NCBI GenBank assembly: GCA_914767715.1 | Contig: OU612071.1 | Span: 4,090,001 to 4,154,000 of the forward strand | Source of the DNA: Membranipora membranacea | Lineage: Eukaryota > Bryozoa > Gymnolaemata > Cheilostomatida > Membraniporidae | Direction: 5' to 3' | Length of the DNA: 64,000 nucleotides | Part shown: piece by piece, positions 1-14,200 of the stretch | How positions within the stretch are numbered: the stretch's first letter is position 1 | How the letters are laid out: each line of letters starts with the position of its first letter | Notes under the pieces: generated by a model | What the model saw: the letters and a program-made list of their open reading frames with translations, nothing else | Told to the model about the DNA's origin: nothing | The model's database searches: none | Program-made: the position numbers and the translations under genes

Positions 1-2107
1 AACTAAACAATAGTGATATGAACACAGTGGATACCAAACAACAATGCTACGATCTCAAACTATTTGAAATTCAATATCTATCCCATCTAATCAGTCTCCA
101 TCGTTGACATCACTCAAGAGATACTAGAATTATAAGCATTCTGACAGAGCGGGCAACTCCTAATATAACTGATATCAATGTTATTTATTAGTCATCACAT
201 GTAGCATGAGGTCTCCCGCAGTAAATATCTTGTCTTTTCTGCATGTGGTTTGCATCACATTGAATCATCATCAATTAAAACAAAGCGACCTAATTGAGCT
301 AATAACCAACGAATATAAGATGATTTTTCATCTGGTGCAAAACGCCATGGGATCAAGAAAATGCCCCACATGGGTGCTCCAGAGATTTCTTGTTAATATT
401 ATTCATTTGAAAGTTCCATATGTACCATTGTTTTGGCACCACATTGTTCTCAAAATTCCTCCTGCCTTTTATCAAAATAGCGCAACGTCTTGATGTAACA
501 TCATGCCGAAACCAATATTTTCAGAATCAGTGTTCGATTAGCTTTCCAACGATATATAAAGTTACCAAATCGGTCAACGCTGGTATCATAACGCATGTGG
601 CTTTTGTGGAGTAGTGACCCTTAACCCTTGCTCGCTGTTGCTGGCTACTCTTTTTGTGAAAAGGCAGAGGGGCTCTTTATATTTCTATGACACTGGTTGT
701 TTGGCTGGAAAAATGTGATCATAATAGTATCCATACAAATCATGGTATGACCTCAATTGAAATAGATGATTATCTGTTTCTTGGATAAAAAAAACTGATT
801 TTCATGTCTTAAAGTGTCAGTCCTATTATTAGAAAAGTAGATATATTGCTCCAGTAAATCAAATATTGTGAGTTCATAGGGCAAAGAAAAAAATAAAAAA
901 AGGATCATTGTGTATTATAGTGGTCAGGGGGAGGCAATAAGTCACTATGATCCACTATGATCCTAATTTTCAGACTTTGCAGCAGTGTTACTGCAATTAG
1001 GTTCACAGACTGTTTTATTTCATATTCCCTGAGCCTGAGATCTCTAAAACATGGCCTAGTAAGACTGTCACTTTAAGAAGTTACTTACAGCATAAATTTA
1101 CTTTCTATTGAGTATATTGTGACGTTAAGTGCTCATAAAGGACTCTTCATCAAGGTTTGGCTGCACACACCATATTTTGATAGGCTACGGCTTGGTCAAC
1201 ATGCAGCACAGGCCTATCCATAACTAGGCCAGTTCCCTTCAATAAAAATACGATATGTTAACGAATCAAACTAATCACTTTTGAGCTGTTAAGTAATAAT
1301 TCTGCTTTGTGTCTAACAAACGGAATTGCTACAGAATGGCTGGCAGCAATAACTGATTAAATGGAGCAACTAATAACCGGTTTTTATTTAAGATCTCGCT
1401 GGAAACCTGGTGAGGGCGAGAGGACCAAACAAATACCATGATGGTAACGGTACTGAAGCTCATATGCTTATCCCATTGTTTGCATATCAGCAGAAAGATG
1501 GAAAGTGGTTGCATTTTGTTGACACATGGTCATGTGCACGTCGGCTTAAGCTTACAGAACAACTTCAAGTACTGACTTGGATTGGTTGGTTTCTTGCAGC
1601 ACAAGCTCATTCCCGTTGTGTATCAAGCTAAACATTTATTGCGATTTTCGAAAAATGTTGCGATCATAAATACTAGAAATCCTATGAGTGGATATTGGTA
1701 TTACCTTTTTCGGCACACGTATAGTAGAAATAATGCCTGATCTTCGTTATTAAAAGAGGCTGATAATTAGTTTTCTTGTGCTCGACCAGATTTGCCCTCT
1801 CCCTCTTATCTCGATCTCTCTTCTATGCTGAGAAGTGACTGTTATATATTTAAGATTTGTGTTATCTTTGATCTTGTGGATACAATTCCCAAATCCAAGT
1901 CACATGTTATTGTCAGCCATCTTGGTTAGTCTATCGATGGCCATCTTGAGTACCAAAATGCAATATTGACACTCCACAATAAAAAGACTTGTATGAATAT
2001 AGCAGTGACTTACTGTTGCTGTAATTTTTAACAAGAATTTTACATGTGGTTTTTCTTTTGAATTAATTTTCATTGCTAGTACACATGTATTTGCTATGTG
2101 ACTGTAG
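1..2107. other. Region upstream of Gene 1, no confident exon
   Basis: AT-rich sequence upstream of the first recognised Gene 1 exon. It holds a TTAA-flanked MITE (809-1076) and a short dispersed repeat near 616-680 that recurs near 10696-10762. An open frame starting at an ATG at 206 begins like a signal peptide and could be a first exon, but no good donor in the right phase is visible. Another open stretch (1410-1631, + strand) reads like protein yet matches no family I recognise. The missing 5' end of Gene 1 should lie here or before the window. Confidence 0.4.
809..1076. mobile_element. MITE family A, copy 1 (TTAA-bounded)
   Basis: The left end reads TTAAAGTGTCAGTCCTA and the right end is its near inverse, ending GACTGTCACTTTAA, so the element is bounded by TTAA on both sides. 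A second copy in the opposite orientation lies at 20705-20901 and shares internal blocks such as the stretch around 'gaactcacaatatttgatt'. No coding capacity is present. TTAA target sites are typical of piggyBac-type elements, so a piggyBac-mobilised MITE is likely, but this is inferred from the ends only. Confidence 0.7.
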
Positions 2108-2229
2108 GTGCAGGACGATGTGGGAATGGTACTCTAGATTTGGCCCGTTTTGGAACCAAAAAAGAAGTGAGAGGCATGACAATGATGGAGTTTTCTAACA
2201 AGAACTATTTTCTCTTCTCGGGTTCATTT
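2108..2229 (+). CDS. Gene 1 exon 1 of those seen
   Basis: The acceptor is TGTAG at 2107 and the donor is GTGAGT after 2229. The open frame enters in phase 1 and exits in phase 0, which matches the next exon. It encodes a segment containing CGNGTLDLARFG and ending in NYFLFSGSF, read here as a propeller strand. No start codon lies in it, so at least one exon is missing upstream. Confidence 0.5.
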
Positions 2230-5200
2230 GTGAGTCAATAAAGCACTTCGAGTTAAATAAAATATTACAATTTTTCCCTATAATAATAATAGTAATACTA
2301 ATAATTAGTTCATTTATATACTGCTTAATGTAAGCTACAATAGGTACTTCTAAGCAGTGAACACTACATCATTAACGTTCAGTCATTGGGTCAAAGCACT
2401 CGATAGCCAACCCTGTCTTATTATAACCTACATCGCGTGAAGCGTTGGTACTCATTAGAACCCCCTACCGAACTTGGCTTCTCAGGTAAAACCAGTTGAC
2501 ATGCTCGTGAATTGAACCCGGGTCGTCAGATCGATGATCCAACCTGCTAACCACTAGGCAAACCTGATAACATGATAACTTAATGCTACATTGTATTGAG
2601 GAAACTAGTTTGAATCTGGGTTGATCACACATTCTTCATATAAACATCTAGTGAACCTACTGAATTTCCATACAATATGCAAATATGATAATAGAATCAA
2701 AATACAGAGACTGGCATAGTACAGAAATAGTCAGCTCCTTAATAACGTTTTGTTCTTTTTGTGTTTCATTATACAACCTTTTTTCTTGAATTGTCATGAG
2801 AGAGATTTACCGCATTCCTCAAGTTGGTAACCATTAAAGCATCCATGAAATAATCATCTCTCTATGTTAACCTGAAACTACAGGTCATTCTCAACATTTT
2901 GGTGTATTGTATGAATCCATATCCCAATCTGAATCTGAGATACAGGCTCTCAAAGTCAGCACTGTCACAGCTAACTCAGTGGAACAGGCCATTATTTGGG
3001 CTTATACAACATCATCTAGTGCTTATACGTAACACTCGGGTTAATGGGCGGAGCTTAAGTGGTCTGACAATGGCAAATTTGTGTTTTTGAAACAAGTGTT
3101 CCAGTGGACAATTTTTAAAAACAAATTACACATTACTAGCCTGAGAGGTGAATATGAGTTGTGAGAAGTTTGGGCCAGATCCATCTGCTGGAAACTTTAT
3201 GTCTTAGGGATGAAGTATATGTGGTAATTATTTACGCATAACTTTTGGACAATGGAAATAATATGCTTCAGCGAGCGCACTAATTGCTTTTGCACTCAAC
3301 TGCCCGTGTGTTACGTCACACTTTCTGCCTATGAGCTAGCTGTGACAGTGCTGATTTTGAGAGCCTGTAACTCCGGTCCAGGTTGAGCTATGGATTCATA
3401 CAATACACCAAAATGTTGGGAATGACCTGTAGTTTCAGGTAAACATAGAGAGATGCTTATTTCATGGATGCGTTAAATCAGCTTTGAAGCTCCGTTTCCA
3501 AGTTAGCATTCATTTCTATCTGTACTGCGAAAAAGCAATAGCTAAGAAAAGTAATTGACTGGCTTTCAACGAATATCTGTTAAACCAAACCTGCAGAATT
3601 CTGATATTTATTACAGTTTATTTAGTATTTAATTTGTTTTCGGGTGATTTGAGGTATGGATTAACTTCATGATATGACACATTATCACCAAACCGCTTGT
3701 GGCATCATTTCCTACCACTTAACATTGGTGAATAAAAAGAGGCCTCTACTAACAATCAAATCTTTAAATATTTGGTATCGCAGTATGAACGCACACACAG
3801 AAAAAAATCAGCGTTGTTTTCATTGTGAGATAGCTCCCCTGATTCACCCTTGCAATTCATCATTTTTAATGCTATAATGACCTGTTTTTTGAAAAAAAAA
3901 AAGCTGTGGTTTGATACTCTGAAATAATCAAACTGTCTTTTGAAACTGGCCGAAGGTGATTTAGGAGTAAAATTAACTCTAAAATATGATACTTATTTGT
4001 TCGATTCTAAAGAAGGGGTGGATTCAACATAACTTTTATTTGATGCTAATACGCCTTTTGATTATGAGTTAGATTCATTCTGATTCGAAAATTTCTGTGT
4101 ATAGTGTTCAGATCATTTAATTTCAGGGTGTTTACCTAACATCATGGACTGGAAGTGTAAGGAAGTGGGCGGCTGGAGCTAGAGCGACGAGCGCTTACCC
4201 CGATAGGATTTATGGATCATTGACGAAGAAAGGTGCCAATTCTCATATGGTCTACCATAACACACCATACGGTATGTTAACTTTATTTATTATCTTATGA
4301 TAACAATAATAATTACAATAATAATAATACTATTATAGCGCCAGTAGAGGATTGGCCTTAATAACTGCTGAGTGGGACAGATTCTTCAATCATCAGCTAA
4401 GGGAGCAAGCCCCGACAGAAACCAGATAAGGGAGCCAACCCTAACAGAAAACAAAATCATATCTCATGATGAATACAACAAGTAAAATACAGAGTAACGG
4501 CGTGAATGAAAGGGAGAGCAATGCTCGATCTGTCTCGCCCGGCAGGCTACCTGCGGTGAACCAGCCAGGAGTCGGTCGTCATTCTACTACTGGCAAAGTC
4601 AGACCAGCAACTCAGCAAATGAGCTATACTAGGGAAGATAAGATCAAAATTATGGAGTGCTACTATTCTAGTGAGCCAAGGATGGCAAAGATATGGCAAG
4701 ATCGAGGGGGATTTGAACTCACGGAGAACAGACTAGCGATGCAGGCAAGGACGATTATCAGAAAGGAATTGCTTACAAAAGAGGAATAGGATGAGATCAG
4801 GATAAGAGAGACTGAAGATCAGGGAGTACCGGCAATGGAATAAGGACAGACGACTGTTGAAGTGATCCCACCAAGTGTACTAGAACGCATTTACCAAGGT
4901 CATGGAAGAGAATATGACCATCCAGTGAGACAAGAAGACATTATGACAGAGAGTAGATTATCAGATGAGAAAAGGGAATTAGTTGAGGAAATCAAGATAC
5001 AGAGATGAAGGCTGCAGATGGTTAGAGAAAAGTTGACTAACATCAGGCATATAGACAGAAGGAAGATAGTGGAAGAACTAAGCAAGATCAATGAGGTGAT
5101 AGAACATTTTCCACTTGATAACATCACTGAACTGAATGATACATTTTACGCTAGTGCAGCAATTGTCACAAAGAAGTTGGCAAAGAACTGGAATGAGAAC

Positions 5201-8200
5201 CACCATGGAAAAAGAGACTGAAAGGAAAGGTGGCAAGGCTGTATTTGGCAAATATGAAGGAGGAAGGGGATTGAGAGCAGTTGAGGAAACTATCAGGACA
5301 GAGGAACATGGACTATCGGATTACGTAAAACATGAAGACAAAGGACCCAACAGATACCTCAAGAGCTTTGAGAAGAAAAAAGCCAAACAAGAGTATAAAG
5401 ACCGCAAGATGGAGGACAAACAACAGGAATGAAAGAACAAAGCATTTCATGGACAGTACACCAAGATAGCAGATCGAACAGAACCAAGAAAACGTACAAG
5501 TGGATAAAGAATGGCTACATGAAGAAAGAAACAGAAAGACTACACATGGCTGCACAGGATCAGGCTTTACCAACACGCTGGAAGAAAGTACATAAATTAT
5601 AGAAAAACTAGGAGGTCCAGCACTGTGTAGAATGTGTAATGAACGAGAAGTGACCGTGTTTCATATACTCAGTGAGTGTTCAAAAATAGCACAGACAGAG
5701 TAAAAGAAACGCCATGACAAGATGGCACAACTGTTTCATTGGAATTTGTGCAAGAGATATCAACTAGAACACAGGAGAAACTGGTACGAACATCAGGCAG
5801 AGAGCGTGACAGAAAATGAGAAAGCAAATCATTGATCATTGATATAGCCATCCCAGGAGATGCAAGAGTCACAGAAAAGGAGAGGGAGAAGGTGGAAAAA
5901 TATCAGGATCTAGCGAGAGAAATAAGAAAAACATGGAACACATCAGTGATAGTTATACCAATCATTGTAGGAGCACTAGGAGCTGTGGCTAACCTACATG
6001 AACAAATGGAGATGCTGGAGATAGAGAAGAAGTAGACAGAGTGCTATTCTCTGCTCTACTAGGTCCTAACCCGATACCAACATATCACCGGCTGAAGAGC
6101 TGAGGAAATCAACAGGGAATAATACCATTAATAATAATATACACTTTATTGCTGTTCAGCGCCCCTTTCGGGGGCAATGAGAATATGCTTACATTCATGA
6201 TTAAGATCCAATCATCTAATTAGCGCACCCTTGTACAAGGTGAGGGTGGGCAAGCTAGGCTATCGTCCACAGAGCTCACCAAATAATTCATTCCTGTGGG
6301 ATGAAATTCGCTACTTCAGTTCCCATATCAATGCATAGTTAATATACACAACTAGTCACATTGAATACTTCATAGTATTATCTGCTTTGACTATGGTTCC
6401 TTGAAATTCATTCAAAAGTATATCTGTTCTAATATTGACAGGAATCACTCGATATAACTTTTATCACGTCAGTGCACACAATCAGAACTATCCACAAATT
6501 AAAAGAATTGCAAGGTGAGCAACACTTTCACAAAAAAGTTGTAATGAATCTACCAGCCGATTTTGTTGAACATGTTGGTTTAAATTGAAAGGTTGAGTCA
6601 CTCATCATTAGAGCAAGGCCGCGGTGTCAGCCCCATGTCTGCCCCAAGTGTGCCCCAAGTGTGCCCCAAGTTTGCTCTCAGTCTGTGAGCAGGTGGTCGC
6701 ACACGTAGGGCTTAAGCAGTCCCAGTTGACAGTGAACTGCATTGGGATTGGAACTCACAACTTTTAATGCTTGCATGACAAACCAACCTTACCAGCTGAA
6801 CTACTCCAGATTGGTCCAAAATTTCTTTTAAATACTGTAGTGATCATTGTAATCAACATTATCAACGAAAAAAGAAGCTATATTGATAGTTATAGCTTTC
6901 AGCAGAGTCAGTAGGATTACACTTTCATATATATTATTTCATAAATTGTTGAAGACAATTAAATCGCAAAAGCGATTCTAATCTTACAATATTTCTGATA
7001 TTGATAGGAATTATTTCAAATTAAGTGGGAAGGAATTTCAGAGAGCCGGTAGAAGCCAGTTCTCTTCCAATTCACCAAACGGTACTGCTTACCCAATGAT
7101 TAGGCATGGTGGTTTGTCTGGTTTGTTTTGAGTGATTCCATTTTACCCTTAAATGGCGAATAGTGGTATTTAGTGCAGTGCAGTGCAGTGCAGTGCAGTG
7201 CAGTGCAGTGCAGTGCAGTGCAGTGCAGTGCAGTGCAGTGCAGTGCAGTGCAGTGCAGTGCAGTGCAGTGCAGTGCAGTGCAGTGCAGTGCAGTGCAGTG
7301 CAGTGCAGTGCAGTGCAGTGCAGTGCAGTGCAGTGCACTGCACTGCAGTGCAGTGCAGTGCAGTGCAGTGCAGTGCAGTGCAGTGCAGTGCAGTGCAGTG
7401 CAGTGCAGTGCAGTGCAGTGCAGTTTGTCCTTTTCAGGTTAAAATGTAAAAGTTGTTTTTCTTTTGTTTCATGTGTATGACTTTCTTTTTGTGTACTCCT
7501 ATTGGGAAACATTCTTAGCAATTAATATGTAAGTCAAGTTAAATGTCCTAAAATTTTGTCACTCCCATTGGTTTTTTAAATAATATATAATAATAATATG
7601 AATTTTATTCATCAAACCAGTATTTCATGTGATACCAATGAGGTTGTGACCAATCATCAGGAAGCTTCCATTATTCCATTTTCAGCCTAAAGCCATTCAC
7701 TGCTAAGATGAATCAAAACTCTGATACAGGGGCGACTCATAACTATGACAATAACCAAGCGGGGGGCTTTGGTGGCTCTGGAGGAGTGATTGAGATTAAT
7801 CCGTCAATCCCAAACCTTATAATGGTAGCCGATGAGGCCAAAGACAGTGTCATATTGTATGACATGACCACTGGTACGCTCTGTAAATAAATCAGCTTAA
7901 ATCTTCATTCAATGAAATTTCACTCGTAAATATTCACCTATAACATGAACAAATGTTGCAAATCCATTGAATTGTTTGAATTGGGTAGTGATATGCTAAT
8001 ATTTCCATTCTATAAGAAGAATTTAATTCCGTGGATTGTCACATTATTACATTTTTTTGTCAGGCAATCTGCTGGCAGTATGCAGCAAAGATGTAACGAC
8101 AATGGTAACACCAAATATAGGGACATGCAAATGGTCTATGCTGAAGAGTGCAATGTGGCTAACAGCTACTACTGCTGTGGTGTCAGACTATTATCTCCCT

Positions 8201-11200
8201 GGACAGATTTATGTCCTCAATTTCCGTAAGTCAAAACAATATACAGTTTTAGTTTTCAGTTCAGATATAAATTTTATCCGGACTCAGTAAGTCAAGTGCA
8301 AATATGCAGCATTGAACTATGCAGCACACCGTCCTGGAACGCATGGTACTCAAGCCACACCCTATAGCCCTGCGTGCTAGAATCATGGCCACTCATTCTA
8401 TCTGAGACCCGTACTGATACCGGAACATAAAAGAACAAGCAACATCATGGTTTCTCACACGGTATCACACGGTATCGAGACTGTAAATAGACATGTGGTT
8501 TTATATTTTATTTGAGAGCAAGAGGGAGCTCTTTTTACCGATTGTGGGGCCTGCAAACACACAGTGAAACCTCGGTAATTTCAATCCTGTTCTGTAAGGA
8601 CCTGGCTGGGATGATTGGCCAAAACTCAGGTTCTTGAAAGGTCTAGAGAATATTATCTCCCATGTAACATATTCACACTAAAATGATGATCCATTTAACA
8701 GTGAACAGTAAACCTAGTCCTGGCTTGCCTAGGACAGTTACAAGGCTGCTCTACTTGCACTATAAATGGTCAAAAACGGTGTTGGTCAAAGGTAGTGTAG
8801 TCAGATATATTTTAGTGTTATTCTGTTTCTGTAACAGGGGAGTTAACATGCTCTAGACCCATCTTGACCCTGGGTTTTTACACTTCAAAAGAGATAACAC
8901 TATAAAATATTGCCTTTTTACGAGTAATTTTAGTTTTTCTGTCCAGTGCTATGGCAAAGCTTTGATATGAACAGTGGTTATTTTCTGCTTTCCTCTGACG
9001 CGCTAGTGTGGGAGATCTCAGGTTCAAATCCCCATGCAGTCTACCAACTACTGTGTTCAATTAACGTCCCAGGTGTGCTCTGACCTGCCTGCAGACTGGA
9101 ATCAACTTGGCCATGAATGCTTGGGCCACGCCCTTAAGGCACCTTAAGCTTCTCAGCCTTCGGACAGTGACAAAAACTTGTGTATTAACCCACATATGTT
9201 GTGCCTCAAGGTTCAATCACGATTGAACTACCCAGAAACATCTTTTTTCAGGACCCCAATCCCAACTTGAAATTAAAATATATAGATATGACTATCATGA
9301 TCGTATATAATGTAACTCATCAGCTCATAATGGTCTATCAGTGTGAATCACAACTCCTTTAGTCAGCAGCTGCCTATGTATTGGCATGTGATCAACACAA
9401 AAATCACAGACCTAATCACAGTGAATGATACCACAATTTTTAAAACCCCGGCTGATTGTCACAGTATTAACCTCATGACAAATGTTGTCCAATCAAGGTA
9501 TGCGGCACATCGTTTGTAAAACTAAAAATGTTAGTATTGACCTTCAATGTCTCACCTACTTCTGCAGTGCCTCCTGGTGGTCTCCATGACAGTCAAACAA
9601 TCACTAGCAGAAGCTGAACTCTGTCTACGAGACAGTTATTAAGAAATAATGAAATATTTCAGTTGTAATAAATTTATATTAAACTGATGTTGAATTTGGA
9701 TGTGTCGAAAATTATCCATTCAACTTTTGACCAAAACCGCCAATTTTTCCCACATAATATCCCCAGTGCCTGTAATTATGGCTGTTTCGGTCTGACTAAA
9801 CCTGTCACTGTAGCTGCAAATACAACCTGTCACTACCATTGTACGATGTGTTGTCTACGCTAGGTATTTTAATTTGATCGGAGTTATCCTCTCTCTGAAT
9901 TCATTATAAACCACGGTCGCATAACTCTAAAAATACCCTTCTTTGACCTTGCATATAATTATTGTCAGGGCTCTCACCCACTCAGATTTATTCCGAATAG
10001 CACAGGTCTTTGGGTTCAACTAGGGCAACTCAGGGTATTTGGACTATGAGCTAAAGGTCCTCATATTCATATAAGCAGGGTAATTCCTCTCAGTGTGTTC
10101 TACTTGTATGATCATAAAGAAACATTTAGATGTTGTAGTATGTGAAACGCAACAACCAGAATGCAGTCACTAGTGATGATGATGATCTGAACTTTAAACA
10201 AAAGAGAATATAATTCATTTTGAATTGACCTATAGTTTGGTCTTCGGTGAACAGACCTGTCAGGATTGTTTACAAAGCACCCATATTTTTAGCATTTTAT
10301 GAACCGGGCGTTTCGCACCTGTGAAAGGGCACTACCCGACACAAGGAAATGCAAAACTGCAGTGTTGAATCCTCCCAGGTTGAGAGCCCCGATATTATGT
10401 CTTGTAGTAAACAATGTGAACAACTGTTCTAAACAGTGTGGGTGGCTGATACCACCAATAAAGAATATGAGAACTTCCAATGCAAATCAAATGATATTGT
10501 ATTCCCTAGATATATTTGAAAAAATATTAAGTGTATGTAATATTTGGCCAAACATGGTGGTATTTCAATGATTTGAACCTCACCCCTGATATAAATTAAA
10601 CTGCTCTGTTATGAGGTTTTTTTTCTATGCACTAGGTATTATTTGACCGCCCTATTCAACGGGCCCCCTTAAGCTCAGGTGGCTTGTGTGGGGAAGTACC
10701 CTATACCCTTACCCACCATCGCTTGCTACTCTTTTTTTGAAGAGGCAGAGGGGATCTTTATACTGCATACAAGCACACGTTGTGTGAGTTGATTGATAGT
10801 TTTCTAGCCTCAATCTTAAGTTTCGGTGTCACTGGTAAACATGGTCAAGAGGGTGGGCTGTTTGCCCATATGATTTGATCAGCACCAGTAAGGACTAAGG
10901 ACACACTACACAGGGTTATGGATAGGTCTGTTGTGTTCTATTCTTGGTACCAAATTCTTACGATGTCTGCCAATGATATGCTGTGTGCTAGATGAATAAT
11001 CAGGAGAGATGCTGCTACCAATGTCAGAGTCAGTAATTTTAACAAGGTTATTTGCATCAACAACTGCCTATGTTTTGCTGTGATTATCAATTTTGTTTGT
11101 TGCCCAGTCCACTGATCCGGAGTAACTGTTTTTCTTTGTTGAAAGTGCATAAACCAAAAGACTAAGTCAAGTGAAGTAGATGATAATCAGGCACAGCCTA

Positions 11201-14200
11201 TCCAATGGAGTAATGGTTAAGTCAAGCCGATGTGATTGAAAGACCAAACCCATAGGCAAAACTGCTTGCTTGTGATCTGGTACACAAATTACAGCTACTA
11301 ATGTTCTTGTATTTTAATTGGTGTTTACCCAATTATCGGCTTAATGAATAATGCCAGGTGGATGATAAGTGAGAAATTTAATTCAGTTCTGAGATTAGCA
11401 GCTGTACATCTGATCTGCTATAGTTATTTGGTATTTGTCATCAAAGAGTGAAACTGATACATTATCCTTATTGTTTCTTACTCAGCTTTTAGCTTAGTAA
11501 ACACCCTACCAATTATGTAATAAGTCCCAGATTTGCTTCCCTTAGCATAAGTAACATTGCACAGCCTAACTTAGCATAGAAGCTGACAACAAAATATTAA
11601 TATGAATAGTTTTGCAGGAGATCTAAAAATTCCAGAATTTGAATATTCTGTTTGTATATTTTGATCCCTAAAACTTAAGGTGTCTAGGAATGCAAAAAAC
11701 GACCACTGTTCATATCAAAGCTTCGCCATTGCAATGAAAGAAAAAAGTATAACTTTTTGCACAAGTACATTAGTTAATGATGTAACCTAATTTGAAGTGT
11801 GAAAATCCAGGGTCTAGAACGGTCTACAGTAGGTTATCTCCCATGTCACAGATTCACATTTAAATGATGATCCAATTACAGTATAACAGTGAGCATAGCT
11901 TGAGCCTACCTAGGACAGTTACAAGGCTGCTATGCTTACACTAGAAATCATCAAAAAATAGTTTTGGGCAATGGTAGCGTAGTCAAAGATATTTTCGTGT
12001 CAACACAGGGGAAATAACGTACTCTGGGCCCTTCTAGACCCCGGATTTTTGTGCTATAAATTAGGTTACATCATTCAATAATGTCCTTTTGCGAAAAATA
12101 TCACTTTTTTTGTTCATTGCAATGGCAAAGCTTTGATATGAACAGTGGTAATGTTTTACTTTCCTAGACACTTTAAGGTTCTACTGTTGATATAACGTTC
12201 TGACAAAATTATTTGAGTCCAGACACCTGATGTGGCTCCGTTGGTTAGAGCACCGGTTCTTAAGCATGCAAAATGTTGAAGGTCGTGGGTTTGAATCCCA
12301 CTGCAGCCCATAAACTACTGGGGTTTGGTTGGTCCCAGGTGCGTATATATTGCAGCCATGCCACTAAGGCAATGATATTTTGCCGCCCATGCTTCGGAAT
12401 GTGGCGTGTTATAAGATGCCTGATTTCAATCAACCAAATTTTTTAATCAATCTTCTTGTACAGTGAGAGCATACAAGCATTACCACTAATCCAATTACAT
12501 ATCTTCTGTTGGATTTTTAGGACTTCAGAGCAATTGGATTGGACTTGGACAGGACTGGTTTCCATGCTGCATTTTTAGGTTTACTGCTTTCTTCTTTTGG
12601 TACCCTGAACTCCTCCAAAACTCGGAGAATTCACTTCTTGTGGCCCAAAAGTGCTTTCAAGGCTTACAGTGCCCCCCCCCCAACCCCCAACAAAAGCCCT
12701 CCAGCTGGGTTAATTCTGCCGCTTCAAGCCAACGGTGTGCTGCTTCGCTGCACAGAATAGTAAGGAACGGCAGGGTCACAATTCAAATCAAAGCTAGAAA
12801 AGCCCCCTCTTGTCATGATAAAATATGGTTTGCAATTAATTGTTTTGAGTTTCAAATCAATTGAATGCTGACAAAAGTGTTATATTTAAAATAACTGTAA
12901 GTGTTGCACTACAAAGGTGAAATGAATAATTGAAAATCTCTTTGAATACTGCTGCAGCGGTTTAAATGTTGTTTTGCGACTGGACTTGCTTGGTTTGTGA
13001 TTCCTTACCAGCTTGATAGGCTCTATTTTTGTTAATTCACGTGGGAACAGCTCCAAATTAAATGTATAATAATCTAGTGTGGACAATGCATCGTAAAATC
13101 GTAGTGTGTTTTCTTTTGAGTAGCGGTTTTGGTCGACAAAAACCGCCAATTAATAATTCTTACTTCAGGCAGGTGAGCTCAACTCCCACCATAAATAGAC
13201 TGATCATGTGACAAATACTATTCGTAATTTCCTCAAGACCGAAAACCTTCCCAGTGCTAGGTGCTAGTGACTGCCAAGGATGACCTGTTACTCTTTGATC
13301 ATTACATACATAATAACATACTTTATAGTTTAGTATTACTTTAATAATATTGTGAAACCTGTCCTGCAGTTGACTTACATGAATGATGAGATGTTGGCTG
13401 ATCCCATCTAATAACAGTCACATAATTGGCGTCGATCATAGAAACCATGAGCACTAGCCATGTTTCTGTTTCCCAACTCTTACAAGCTCTATTGCAAACC
13501 ACTAGTCACTAGTACCTAGCACTGGCAAGGTTATCCGTCTTGAAGAAATTTTGAGTAATATACATAGCATGATCAGTCAGACTTCTTTATTGGCGGTTTA
13601 GGTCAACCAAAACCGCCACTTAAAAAGAAAACAAGTATGATTTGCAGCTACAGTGGCGGCTTTGGTCGACCAAAGCCGCCACAATTACAGGCACTGGGGA
13701 TATTATGTAAGAAAAATTGGCGGTTTTGGTCAACTGTACACAAGCTTCTGAAGCAAATAAAATCTATATTAATTATATCTCCAGTTTATGTATGTGAAAA
13801 TGAGCCTCAGCATGTCAATAAATCAAATTCACAGTGAATTAAAACGCTATCATTGCCAATGGTTAACTTCAGCATTTTTTGACCAAATCTTTCCAGCTAC
13901 TTACTCTTGAATGAGACTTTTTTGATTTATGGACAAACTATGGGAAACATCTCTTAAGACAAAATTTTGCTTTTTCCTGATTTTAGGGCTGCGCCAATAC
14001 CAAAATCTTATTTTGCTCATACCGTGCAAGTCACTCAAGATCCATTGAACAATGCTTAAATACTTTTGGACAGTAACTTCAATAACCACCAATTGTGAAT
14101 AAGTCTCAATTTGATTTTGTTTCAAAATGTAATGCCAAATGGAAAAATATCTATCGCATTGATCAGCCCTAATCTGGGGGAAAAATCGCATTTAATCCAC

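Noticed and set aside
1410-1631. Possible coding exon
   Set aside because: The frame looks protein-like but has no matching splice sites in phase with Gene 1 and no recognised family.
7072-7521. Long open frames on both strands over the CAGTG array
   Set aside because: A 5-base unit without stops is open in all frames; the frames follow the repeat exactly and have no gene context.
12519-12575. Extra Gene 1 exon after ATTTTTAG
   Set aside because: The EGF exon already joins exon 4 in phase; inserting this stretch gives no recognisable strand and needs a poor donor.
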